From positions 1 to 37,701 of the forward strand of contig MHJY01000030.1 in the NCBI GenBank assembly GCA_001818235.1: a stretch of DNA of 37,701 nt. Direction: 5' to 3'. Shown piece after piece: positions 16,884 through 24,881 of this stretch. Made by a program: the position numbers and the translations under genes. Numbering within the stretch: the stretch's first letter is position 1; every line of letters starts with the position of its first letter. The notes beneath the pieces were generated by a model that was given only the letters and a program-made list of their open reading frames with translations, made no database searches and was not told the origin of the DNA. This stretch comes from Candidatus Jacksonbacteria bacterium RIFOXYB2_FULL_44_15. Its GTDB lineage: Bacteria > Patescibacteriota > Patescibacteriia > UBA9629.

Positions 16884-17537
16884 TTAACCAATAGAGTGAC
16901 CAATCTCAAGGATGTAAGAAGAAATCGTCCAGGCAATGGAAATCACGATCGCGCCAATCGCGGCCCAGGTAATAATGCGTTTGCCTTTCTCGATTTTTTC
17001 ATCACTGCCAGCCGCGGTCAGCCACATCACACCGCCGTAAATTACCATCACCACCGTAATTATCCCCAAAAATCCCAAAGCCACGTTAATAAACCGACGA
17101 ATTGTGTTGCGAATATCGTTCGTACTGCTACCCAGCGCCCCACCTAAACTTGTTTCGCCAGTGTCGACAACGCATTGTTTCTTGTTGCGATCATACATCG
17201 CACCGCCTTCGCAAGAAACTTCTGGCGTAATTCCACTATCTGGTGTCTGCCCAATTTTATAAAGACAAATCGTAAAAGGATTGGGATTGTAATTATTAGT
17301 ACTGCAAATAAACTTAGTCGAGTCACATTTAATTTTGGTTGGCCCAGTAGTACTGGCCGTAGATGAAGTTTGCCCACAGTGGCAACCTACTTCTGTAACA
17401 ACATTAGCCACCGTCGAGCTACCACTTGTAGTTGCCGTACATTCGGGGCCTTTCCAATTATAATCTAATGCCTCAACCCCCAGCGGCAAAAGTAAGAGAA
17501 AAAAAGATGCAATTATTATAAATTTTATGTGCTTCAT
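16884..17537 (-). CDS. T4SS pilin-like protein with Cys-rich ectodomain
   Basis: 217 aa, a paralogue of the next gene downstream. It has a signal peptide (FIIIASFFLLLLPLGVEA), then a Ser/Thr-rich Cys domain (CTATTSGSSTVANVVTEVGC, CGQTSSTAS, CSTNNYNPNPFTICLY) and the shared linker CVVDTGETSLGGALGSS. The two-helix pilin module follows (GFLGIITVVMVIYGGVMWLT and IITWAAIGAIVISIAWTISS). The similarity between the two genes is highest from the linker to the end, while the ectodomains differ. Confidence 0.82.
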   Translation of the reverse strand: MKHIKFIIIASFFLLLLPLGVEALDYNWKGPECTATTSGSSTVANVVTEVGCHCGQTSSTASTTGPTKIKCDSTKFICSTNNYNPNPFTICLYKIGQTPDSGITPEVSCEGGAMYDRNKKQCVVDTGETSLGGALGSSTNDIRNTIRRFINVALGFLGIITVVMVIYGGVMWLTAAGSDEKIEKGKRIITWAAIGAIVISIAWTISSYILEIGHSIG

Positions 17538-17715
17538 AGTTGAATCGTTAAATTATTCTGCATTTTCTGCCTGCGTTAAGTAATGTTGATTACTTTTTCG
17601 CGCGCTTAACGCTCGACAGGAGATCATCACGGCCTGCTTTTTATCCCTCCAAGATAAAAGCCGCTTAACCTACTCTCGATCGTCAAACTTGAAACTTTGC
17701 CGGCCTCGCCACGCT

Positions 17716-17832
17716 GTCATCCCGAGCTTGCCCCGTCACTCGCGAGCGACGGGGCTTGTCGAGGGAACCCTTATTCACATAAGGGATTCCTCGACTCCCC
17801 CTCGACGCTGCTCGGGGTCGCTCGGAATGACA
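17716..17832. repeat. CCGAGC-family hairpin interrupted by smaller palindromes
   Basis: Compared with the minimal copy at 14345, the left arm GAGCTTG|TCGAGG is split by about 28 bp. The insert is a palindrome (CCCCGTCACTCG pairing with CGAGCGACGGGG), and GCTTG is repeated on both sides like a target-site duplication. The right arm also carries an extra CCCCTCGACGCTGCTCGGGG hairpin, similar to the version at 2590-2620. The surrounding gap (17538-17865) contains no gene I can support. Confidence 0.75.
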
Positions 17833-17865
17833 AATCATGGCCAATCTGACTAAATTTCTCAATTC

Positions 17866-18927
17866 TTAATTACCGACTCCTTGGCTGACGCTCAAAACGT
17901 AACTTACAATCGTCCAAGCGATACCAATGATGACTAATCCGATCAAACCAGAAACAATTGTCTTCTTGGCTTTTTCGACTTTCTCGTCATCACCGGCCGC
18001 GCTCATCCACAAAGCGCCGCCGTAAATCACGATAATCACGCCAGCGACGCCCAGGAAGCCCAAGGCAATGTTGATTAAACGGCGAATTTGATCGCGAATA
18101 TCTTCGGTCGTGCCGCCAACGCCCAATTCCACGGCCTGCTCAGCACCGATATCGCGCACGCACTGCCCGATATTGTTGTCGTCAAGTTCACAAACTAAAC
18201 CACGGTCACAGCGCTGTGCCCGCGCCACATCTTCAACTAATTTACCTAGATCAGGATCTTTGTTGATCGAGCTATCACTGCAGTCAATGCCACGCCCGGC
18301 ACCGACGCAAATATTCTCGTCCTTGTTACAGGTATATTGGAAATTGACTTTGCGCACATCGCAGTGGTCTACTTCCGAACACCAGGTACCAATCGCGATC
18401 CGATCACGAACGGCCACACACTTCTTTACTGCTCCGGTTTCGGAACAACGTAAAGTATCTAGAAAACAGCTACCTTGAGGCCCTGGATTAAAGCTGTCGA
18501 TAATACAGACGTCCCCAGCTAAATTGCGCACTAAGGTAATGTTGGCATCCACTGTTTTGCCAGAAATAGCATCTTTTACAGTCAGAATTACGACCGTGCC
18601 CGGAGCTACCGCACCAACGACCGGCGCGGTGTAGCTAACGGTAAAATTCGAGACATTACCGGCAAAAGGTACTATGGTCGGCAAGGGCGCTATTGCCGGT
18701 ACCGCGGTCACAGACACGTTAGCCTGAATTACTGTATCTCCGCTAACACTTACGCTAAAAATATAAGGCGTTGGGTTGCCTAAAATTACCTGGCTACTTT
18801 GTGGCGAAATATTAATACTGGCAATCGCGGCCTGGGCGCCACTGGCGTTCACCACCAAGGCCACTGCCACCGCCACTACGCCCACGAAAGTGAACATAAT
18901 GGCTTTTTGAATTAGACTTTTGGGCAT
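17866..18927 (-). CDS. Large pilin-like surface protein: Ig-like domain, Cys-rich domain, VirB2-like C-terminus
   Basis: 353 aa. After a signal peptide (FVGVVAVAVALVVNASGAQA) comes an Ig-like beta domain (INISPQSSQVILGNPTPYIF to TVDANITLVRN). A domain with 12 or more Cys follows (VCIIDSFNPGPQGSCFLDTL, CVAVRDRIAIGTWCSEVDHC, CDRGLVCELDDNNIGQC). The pilin module closes the protein (GFLGVAGVIIVIYGGALWMS, charged turn DDEKVEKAKK, IGLVIIGIAWTIVSYVLSV). It has one of the few clear Shine-Dalgarno sites in the window, AAGAGG five bases before ATG 18927. It is a paralogue of the next two genes, more diverged in the Ig domain. The ectodomain would be displayed outside the membrane; ligand unknown. Confidence 0.82.
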   Translation of the reverse strand: MPKSLIQKAIMFTFVGVVAVAVALVVNASGAQAAIASINISPQSSQVILGNPTPYIFSVSVSGDTVIQANVSVTAVPAIAPLPTIVPFAGNVSNFTVSYTAPVVGAVAPGTVVILTVKDAISGKTVDANITLVRNLAGDVCIIDSFNPGPQGSCFLDTLRCSETGAVKKCVAVRDRIAIGTWCSEVDHCDVRKVNFQYTCNKDENICVGAGRGIDCSDSSINKDPDLGKLVEDVARAQRCDRGLVCELDDNNIGQCVRDIGAEQAVELGVGGTTEDIRDQIRRLINIALGFLGVAGVIIVIYGGALWMSAAGDDEKVEKAKKTIVSGLIGLVIIGIAWTIVSYVLSVSQGVGN

Positions 18928-19008
18928 AAAAACCTCTTACGAAGCGAGCTAAACCTTTTTCGGAGCGAGTCTGCCCCGCCCCCCGCAAATAATTTAACTT
19001 GCTTCAAT

Positions 19009-20076
19009 TTATTTTAAACCTTGACTAACAGAAATAATGTAACTGACGATTGTCCAGGCGATCCCGATAATAACCAATCCGATCGCTCCGGCAATAATCG
19101 TCTTCTTGCCTTTCTCCACTTTATCTTCTTCTCCCATGGCTGACATCCAGAGGAAACCGCCGTAAATCACGATAATCACGCCGATTATTCCTAAGAAACC
19201 CAGCGCGATATTGATAATCCGGCGAATCTGGTCGCGGATATCCTCGGTCGAACCGCCTAACCCCAGCTCAGTGGCTTGCTCGGCGCCAATGTCGCGAACG
19301 CATTGGCCAACATTGTTGTCGTCGAGTTGGCAGACTAAACCGCGATCACAACGCTCTGGCCGCGCGATATCTTCCACTAACTTGCCTAAATTAGGATCAG
19401 TGTTGATTGCGCTGTCGCTACAATCCACTCCCCGGCCAGCGCCAACACAATAATTGTTCTTCTCATTGCAAGTGTATTGGAATTCTACTTTTTTAACATC
19501 GCAGTGATCAAATTCCGAACACCATGTGCCAATCGCCACCCGGTCGCGCGTAGGCACGCATTTCTTGGCGGCGCCAGCTTCGGCACAACGTAAAGTGTCC
19601 AGGAAACAGCTACCTTTCGGACCTGGGTTGATAGTATCAATCACGCAAACATTACCGCCTAAATTGCGAGTTAAAGTGATGTTGGCATCAACCGTTCTAC
19701 CGCTTTTTACTTCGGTCACTTTAAAAACTACTACTGTTCCCGGGGCCGCGGCCGAAACTGCTGGCGGTCTATAATAAACCTTAAAGGATGACAATCCAAC
19801 ACCGACCCAAACTTGCTTGCTAACTGTACCAAGCGCCGGTGGCACCGTACTAACATTAATATTGGCTGAACCGGTAACAGTATCACCGGAAACTGAAACG
19901 TTAAAGGTCATTGTTGTTCCCCCCAAAATACCCTGGGTACTCCTTGGCGAGATGTTGATGCTGGCAATCAGCGCCTTAGTTTCGGTAGGTTTAACCACCA
20001 GAATTACCGCCAAAACCGCTACCCCGACAAAGAGCATGGTAAGTACTCGTTGGAATTGATTCTTGATAAAGCGCTT
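19009..20076 (-). CDS. Large pilin-like surface protein, tandem duplicate
   Basis: About 355 aa from ATG 20076 (MKRFIKNQFQRVLTMLFVG). The track's longer start runs through the GC-rich intergenic repeat. Same architecture as 17866-18927: signal peptide, Ig-like domain (INISPRSTQGILGGTTMTFN), Cys-rich domain and VirB2-like two-helix C-terminus (INIALGFLGIIGVIIVIYGG). It is almost identical to 20155-21213 over the whole mature protein, with differences concentrated at the signal peptide and a few ectodomain positions, so the two arose by recent tandem duplication or are kept alike by gene conversion. Confidence 0.82.
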   Translation of the reverse strand, partial: KRFIKNQFQRVLTMLFVGVAVLAVILVVKPTETKALIASINISPRSTQGILGGTTMTFNVSVSGDTVTGSANINVSTVPPALGTVSKQVWVGVGLSSFKVYYRPPAVSAAAPGTVVVFKVTEVKSGRTVDANITLTRNLGGNVCVIDTINPGPKGSCFLDTLRCAEAGAAKKCVPTRDRVAIGTWCSEFDHCDVKKVEFQYTCNEKNNYCVGAGRGVDCSDSAINTDPNLGKLVEDIARPERCDRGLVCQLDDNNVGQCVRDIGAEQATELGLGGSTEDIRDQIRRIINIALGFLGIIGVIIVIYGGFLWMSAMGEEDKVEKGKKTIIAGAIGLVIIGIAWTIVSYIISVSQGLK

Positions 20077-20154
20077 CATTAATTTAGATTGAACCGCCCG
20101 GGGGCCGGGAAAAATCCGACCCCCGCAAAGGCAATTCAAGTTGTTTCTAATTAT

Positions 20155-21213
20155 TTATTTCAAGCCTTGGCTGACGGAAATGATGTAGCTGACGATCGTC
20201 CAGGCGATACCAATAATAACCAAACCGATGGCACCGGCAATAATCGTCTTCTTGCCTTTCTCTACTTTCTCGTCATCGCCCATGGCCGACATCCAGAGGA
20301 AACCGCCGTAAATCACGATAATCACGCCAATCACTCCCAAGAAACCAAGCGCAATATTGATAATCCGGCGAATCTGATCACGAATATCCTCGGTCGTGCT
20401 ACCTAAACCTAACTCAGTAGCTTGTTCGGCGCCAATGTCGCGAACGCACTGGCCGACATTGTTGTCGTCGAGTTCGCAGACTAAACCGCGGTCACAACGC
20501 TCTGCCCGCGAAACATCTTCCACTAACTTACCTAAATCAGGATCCGTATTAATCGAGCTGTCGCTACAATCCACTCCCCGGCCAGCGCCAACACAATAAT
20601 TGTTATCAACATTGCAAGTGTATTGAAACTCTACTTTTTTAACATCACAGTGATCAAACTCCGAACACCAGGTGCCAATCGCCACCCGGTCGCGCGTAGC
20701 CACGCATTTCTTGGCGGCGCCAGCTTCAGAACAACGCAGAGTGTCCAGGAAACAGCTACCTTTCGGGCCTGGGTTAATTGTATCAATCACGCAAACATCA
20801 CCGCCCAAATTGCGCGTTAAGGTAATGTTGGCATCAACAGTTCGACCGCTTTTTATTTCGGTCACTTTAAAAATTACTACTGTCCCTGGAGCAGCGGCGG
20901 CAACTGCTGGCGGTCTGTAATAAACCTGAAAGGATGACAAACCAGCACCGGCCCAAACTTGCTTGCTAACTGTACCAAGCGCCGGCACTGTACTAACAGT
21001 AATATTGGCTGAAGTGGTAACAGTATCACCGGAAACGGAGACATTAAAGGTCATTGTTGTACCTCCTAATATCCCCTGGGTGCTATTCGGCGAAATATTG
21101 ATGTCGGCGATCAGCGCTTGCGTCACGCTCGGCTTAGCCACCAATATTACTGCCAAGGCCGCCACACCCAAAAAGGTGAGCAATAAAGCCTTTTTTAGTA
21201 AATTTCTGGGCAT
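20155..21213 (-). CDS. Large pilin-like surface protein, tandem duplicate
   Basis: 352 aa. It has a signal peptide (LLLTFLGVAALAVILVAKPS), an Ig-like domain (INISPNSTQGILGGTTMTFN), a Cys-rich domain (GTWCSEFDHCDVKKVEFQYT, CDRGLVCELDDNNVGQC), linker TEDIRDQIRRIINIALGFLG, and the pilin module. It is the first of the three large copies in transcription order. The gap upstream (21214-21374) contains only an AGATGACA...TGTCATCT hairpin that I cannot assign. Confidence 0.82.
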   Translation of the reverse strand: MPRNLLKKALLLTFLGVAALAVILVAKPSVTQALIADINISPNSTQGILGGTTMTFNVSVSGDTVTTSANITVSTVPALGTVSKQVWAGAGLSSFQVYYRPPAVAAAAPGTVVIFKVTEIKSGRTVDANITLTRNLGGDVCVIDTINPGPKGSCFLDTLRCSEAGAAKKCVATRDRVAIGTWCSEFDHCDVKKVEFQYTCNVDNNYCVGAGRGVDCSDSSINTDPDLGKLVEDVSRAERCDRGLVCELDDNNVGQCVRDIGAEQATELGLGSTTEDIRDQIRRIINIALGFLGVIGVIIVIYGGFLWMSAMGDDEKVEKGKKTIIAGAIGLVIIGIAWTIVSYIISVSQGLK

Positions 21214-21374
21214 ACTATATTGTGGGCAGGGCTAAATTCTCTGGAAAGGCAGATGACACTGCGCAGGTTGTCATCTAACGTATTCCCTAGAAAATCTAAC
21301 CTGACGTACAATTTTATTTATTTAAAACTTATTTTGATATTTTTTGATGCTTTTGATTTCTCTGAACAAATATT

Positions 21375-21821
21375 TTATCCAATCGCCCGACCAACCTGCA
21401 AAACATACGAAGTAATGGTCCAGGCAATGGAAACGATTACCGCGCCAATCGCCGCCCACACAAGCGTATGCTTGCCTTTGGTAACTTGATCTTCCCGGCC
21501 AGCCGAGGTAATCCATAACAAGCCGCCGTAAATTATCATGATAACTACAATCGTCCCTAAAAGCCCCATTGCGACGTTAATCATTACCCGAATATTAGCC
21601 CTAGGGTCGCTGACGCTGGAACCAAAGCCGCGATTGGCCGTCACCTCAGAACCGTATAAACAACGCACAGCTGGTTTTGTAGTACCATCTGTCGTGTGCC
21701 CACTGGCATCTAACATAACGTCGCCCGGGGCGCAAGTAATTGCTCGGGTCGTTTGCACTCCATAAATTGCCCCGCCTAAAATAAAGCTGGCAACTATTAA
21801 AATATAAAAACTTATTTTCAT
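21375..21821 (-). CDS. Small T4SS pilin-like protein
   Basis: 148 aa from ATG 21821 (MKISFYILIVASFILGG), preferred over GTG 21824 because GGATAAG lies just upstream. A signal peptide is followed by a short ectodomain with only two Cys (AITCAPGDVMLDASGHTTDG, VRCLYGSEV). The pilin module follows (INVAMGLLGTIVVIMIIYGG, turn GREDQVTKGK, LVWAAIGAVIVSIAWTITSY). It has its own near-consensus promoter (21844-21873). It is closest to 16232-16852 in the C-terminal half. Confidence 0.8.
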   Translation of the reverse strand: MKISFYILIVASFILGGAIYGVQTTRAITCAPGDVMLDASGHTTDGTTKPAVRCLYGSEVTANRGFGSSVSDPRANIRVMINVAMGLLGTIVVIMIIYGGLLWITSAGREDQVTKGKHTLVWAAIGAVIVSIAWTITSYVLQVGRAIG

Positions 21822-21843
21822 CACTTATCCACAATTTAACTGT

Positions 21844-21873
21844 ATTATACCACTGGCGACTGTTTGGGGTCAA
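21844..21873 (-). promoter_or_regulatory. Sigma70 promoter within the pilin array
   Basis: TTGACC (21873-21868), an 18-bp spacer and TATAAT (21849-21844) on the minus strand. The predicted start is near 21837, about 15 nt before the ATG of the small pilin gene. It may drive 21821 and the large copies downstream. Confidence 0.75.
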
Positions 21874-21890
21874 ATAAAAATTATAATCTC

Positions 21891-22247
21891 TCAGCCAGTG
21901 GTTGAGACAGCTGACAAAATGCCGAGTAAGTAACTAATCAAGGCGTAGGCAATAAAAATGATGACTAAGCCTAACGTTGTCCAGTACAAATTATCTTTAT
22001 ACTTTTGCAGGCTGGTGGGATTCCCCCGCGAATAAATCATTCCAAAACCGGCAATGATAAAATTTAAAAGCGCTAGGGTTCCGACGATTCCTAAAATCGC
22101 CTGAATAACCCGGGCGACCAGTTCGTACGGATCAGAAACATTTAATGGATCCTGTAATTTAACCGCAAGAGCAATTTGGGGTATGAGTAAAATCAAGCCC
22201 AGGCCTGAGAGATAAATAAATTTTTTGAGACGTTGAGCAAAAAACAT
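21891..22247 (-). CDS. Minimal VirB2/TrbC-like pilin
   Basis: 118 aa, the shortest member: signal peptide (FIYLSGLGLILLIPQIALA), about 25 residues without Cys, then two hydrophobic helices (AILGIVGTLALLNFIIAGFG and TTLGLVIIFIAYALISYLLG) separated by a polar loop (YSRGNPTSLQKYKDN). This is the size and layout of a true VirB2-type pilin subunit, with no added ectodomain. It could be the main structural subunit, with the other genes encoding decorated minor subunits (inference). Confidence 0.8.
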   Translation of the reverse strand: MFFAQRLKKFIYLSGLGLILLIPQIALAVKLQDPLNVSDPYELVARVIQAILGIVGTLALLNFIIAGFGMIYSRGNPTSLQKYKDNLYWTTLGLVIIFIAYALISYLLGILSAVSTTG

Positions 22248-22264
22248 AATATCAATTTGTCATA

Positions 22265-22389
22265 GATTGTCTGGGAATTCTACTCCGTCTTGACGGAGGT
22301 GAAAAAGGACAATGCTTTATGGCTTATTTAAGCCTTTGTTAAATGACACCCTGTCAAGACAGGGGAGAAATGACAATTCGCGGACAGTC
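22265..22389. repeat. 125-bp MITE-like element, copy A
   Basis: The ends GATTGTCTGGGAATT and (inverted) GACTGTCCGCGAATT form 15-bp imperfect terminal inverted repeats. Inside are hairpins CTCCGTCTTGACGGAG, GGCTTATTTAAGCC and CCCTGTCAAGACAGGG. The reverse complement of this element occurs at 25820-25944 with a nearly identical core of about 90 bp (one mismatch) and the same total length. It has no coding capacity. Confidence 0.85.
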
Positions 22390-22438
22390 CTGTCTAAAAT
22401 AATATCCAATGTTGAAAATAAAACCGTTTTGATTCTCC

Positions 22439-23272
22439 CTACTTAGTAGTAGCCGGCGGTACGCACGGCGGCTTGGGGCATTTAGGCAATTTAGCCGGGC
22501 CGCAACAATATTGGCCTTCCCTACATAAAGTCTCATCTTCTAAACAATCATACTCTAACTTCGGGTTATTCGGATCAGGGCCAGCCGCTTCTTCCCGCTT
22601 GCGTTTAACGTCTGTTATCTGCACACAACTATATGCGTCTAAACCTTGGCGCTGACCTGTATTACCAAAATAATCTTGATAATCGTCATTATTAGCTAAA
22701 AAAGTACAAGCATCCTCATTAAAACACGTTCCATTTTCGTCACAATGGCCCCACAATGTGTTCGTGCCACTCGCCAACTTACACGGCGTGCCAACACCGC
22801 GGCTAAAACAAGCTAGATCAGGATCTGTTGAACCAAGAGGCGGTTCGCAAACGTAATCCCACGGATTACCAAAAATTTTAAAAGTTACTTTTTGGCCGTT
22901 GGCATTAGCCAACTCTGATGGCGATCCAGCCGCCGTACCAAGTCCGAAAAGAACAAAGTTTACCAACTGCCAAGCCGCCAGCACCACAATACCGCCGTAA
23001 ACCGCATTCCACATTAAATCTTTGCCGCGTTGGATCGATTCCGAATTGCCCCGTTTCCACATCAAGTACCAAGCGACCCCGACGATAAAAAGGCCAAAAA
23101 TCGACACCCCTAAAAAGTACAATAAAAATTCAGAAATCCGGCCGATCACATCTACTATATCACACAAGCCGCAATTACCGCCATAGACGCACGGCGGCAA
23201 AAGCGACACCTGGGCGAGGGCCGGGAGAGGGAGGAGGAGAAGAGTGAGCGTTAAAATGATAAGTACTGTCAT
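22439..23272 (-). CDS. Pilin-like membrane protein with C-terminal Cys-rich domain (inverted architecture)
   Basis: 277 aa. A signal peptide (MTVLIILTLTLLLLPLPALA) is followed at once by a short Cys motif (CVYGGNCGLC) and the two-helix module (FLLYFLGVSIFGLFIVGVAW and YGGIVVLAAWQLVNFVLFGL). The remaining 160 residues are a Cys-rich domain (CEPPLGSTDPDLACFSRGVG, CKLASGTNTLWGHCDENGTC, CREGQYCCGPAKLPKCPKPP). In the other array members the Cys-rich part precedes the helices. It is first in transcription order and may head the operon. Confidence 0.75.
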   Translation of the reverse strand: MTVLIILTLTLLLLPLPALAQVSLLPPCVYGGNCGLCDIVDVIGRISEFLLYFLGVSIFGLFIVGVAWYLMWKRGNSESIQRGKDLMWNAVYGGIVVLAAWQLVNFVLFGLGTAAGSPSELANANGQKVTFKIFGNPWDYVCEPPLGSTDPDLACFSRGVGTPCKLASGTNTLWGHCDENGTCFNEDACTFLANNDDYQDYFGNTGQRQGLDAYSCVQITDVKRKREEAAGPDPNNPKLEYDCLEDETLCREGQYCCGPAKLPKCPKPPCVPPATTK

Positions 23273-23298
23273 GTCACTGTGTTATTTTAACAATGCCG

Positions 23299-23443
23299 GT
23301 TAATTTTCAATTTTCAAATACCAATTTTCAATAAATTTTCAATGACTAAATTTTCAAACAGTTAGCTTTAGTGCCGCTTTGAAAATTAAATCATTAATTC
23401 ATTGGTTATTGATTGAAAATTGTAAATTGTAAATTGAAAATTA
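23299..23443. repeat. AT-rich palindrome overlapping the solute-binding protein stop
   Basis: The left arm TTAATTTTCAATTTTCAAAT pairs with the right arm TTGTAAATTGAAAATTAC. The inner part includes AATGACTAAATTTTCAAAC and CATTAATTCATTGG. The right arm includes the TAA stop of the lipoprotein gene at 23441. It is the same sequence family as the palindrome at 2323-2574. Confidence 0.65.
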
Positions 23444-24859
23444 CTTGAGTGTCTGCGTCACCTGCTGAGCCGCTGTGTTTAAAACCGCCTCCAGCTCCCC
23501 CTTGCCCGCGGCCGCGTCGCCCATCATCGTCATTAAAGCCTCTTCGGCCTTCGGCGCGTTTGCGCCATGATACCAGCTCAAAGCTTGCGGCGCTTGGCTG
23601 GCAAAAACTTTTAGATAAGGATCAACCGCCAACGCTTGATGTTCTTTTAAAGGCGACAATCGGTTGCCGGAATTTTGCAGTTTCAACAAATTTTCCGGCC
23701 GCGACAGCCAGTTTAGGAAATGCCAGGCTTGATCTTGATATTTTGATTTTTTTGCCACTGTTTCCACCCAATAATTAGCCACCGTTAAATTGCCGACCGC
23801 TTCTTGGGGCGACGGCATAGCCGCCACGCCAAAATTTACTTTGGAATTGCGAATCTCTGCCAAGTTGTAAGCGTACCCAAAAAGATAAGCGAGCTTCCCC
23901 TGCTTAAACATTTCCAAGGCCGGACTTTGGCCAACATTCCAGGTGTAAACTTTTTTATTCGGATCAGCAAAATCAACGTAAAAACGCAGGGCTTCCAAGC
24001 CGGCGTTATATTCGTCCTCTGGCCGGATACTGCGGTTAAAAGTAGCGTAGGTATTTGCCTTATCAAACATCTGCACCCCGGTTTGCATCATCAAGGTTAT
24101 CAAAATATCCGTTGGCCTGATGACGTTTTCGGTTGTGCCCAAGGCCGCCCCAGCCACGATTACATTATTAGTCTTATCAATCTTCGTAATTTTCATCACG
24201 TCTTCCTGAAACCTCTGCCAATTAGTCGGTACATCAAAAATTTCGTTCTCTTCCAATAAACCTATATTATAGTAAAGGGCCATGTTATCCACGTAAAGCG
24301 GCAGGGCCAGCACTCCCTGCGTTTCCTGCCCCAAAGCGTGAACCGCCTCAAGATCAACCGTCGACAACACATCATCGCGCACAAAAGCGTAATAATTCCG
24401 TTTGATGTCAGCTGAGGTCAAAAGAGTAACTTCCTCGGTATAAACATTCTGCACCGAGGCCGCGAGTTCCCCAATCCCGGGCTCTCTCATAATCACCCGC
24501 TGAATTTTCGCGCTTGCCGGAGACGGCACGATAACATTGGCGTAAAGCGGCAACCAGTCGTGCGGTAGAGAAAATAGATCAGGCCCGCGATCCTCGGCCC
24601 AGGCTTTTAACAACTCCTGCTCGTACTCCTCAAACCGCAAAGACCGAAAACTAATCTGCACATTTGGGTACAATTTTGTATATTCGTCGATCAAAGGCTG
24701 CATCTCCACGGAATTATTCCAAACCTGCCAATAAGTTAAATTGATATTTTGGACATCAGCCAATTCCTGCGGCGTCGGTTTGCAACCAAAACCAGTCAAA
24801 AGCAAAAGCGCCGCCAAGACAGACATTTTTTTAATCGTTGATTTACCGGGCAGTAACAT
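23441..24859 (-). CDS. Extracellular solute-binding lipoprotein, family 1 (sugar-type)
   Basis: 472 aa. The N-terminus carries a lipoprotein-like signal ending LLLTGFGC (Cys at residue 26; the lipobox is not canonical). The body has the ABC sugar-binding layout: NLTYWQVWNNSVEMQPLIDE, YPNVQISFRSLRFEEYEQEL, GPDLFSLPHDW, a central domain with LALPLYVDNMALYYN, and a C-terminal WHFLNWLSRPENLLKLQ. No ABC sugar permease or ATPase genes lie nearby. It is 22 nt downstream of galU, so one transcript is likely. It may serve as an attached sugar- or polymer-binding protein for pilin-linked uptake, or be used with a distant transporter (inference). Confidence 0.85.
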   Translation of the reverse strand: MLLPGKSTIKKMSVLAALLLLTGFGCKPTPQELADVQNINLTYWQVWNNSVEMQPLIDEYTKLYPNVQISFRSLRFEEYEQELLKAWAEDRGPDLFSLPHDWLPLYANVIVPSPASAKIQRVIMREPGIGELAASVQNVYTEEVTLLTSADIKRNYYAFVRDDVLSTVDLEAVHALGQETQGVLALPLYVDNMALYYNIGLLEENEIFDVPTNWQRFQEDVMKITKIDKTNNVIVAGAALGTTENVIRPTDILITLMMQTGVQMFDKANTYATFNRSIRPEDEYNAGLEALRFYVDFADPNKKVYTWNVGQSPALEMFKQGKLAYLFGYAYNLAEIRNSKVNFGVAAMPSPQEAVGNLTVANYWVETVAKKSKYQDQAWHFLNWLSRPENLLKLQNSGNRLSPLKEHQALAVDPYLKVFASQAPQALSWYHGANAPKAEEALMTMMGDAAAGKGELEAVLNTAAQQVTQTLK

Positions 24860-24881
24860 AATTTTTTTGATTGAAATTGAA

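Noticed and set aside
19211-21235. Several 65-105 aa plus-strand ORFs opposite the large pilin-like genes
   Set aside because: They repeat at equivalent positions in each paralogue and are frame shadows of the conserved coding sequence.
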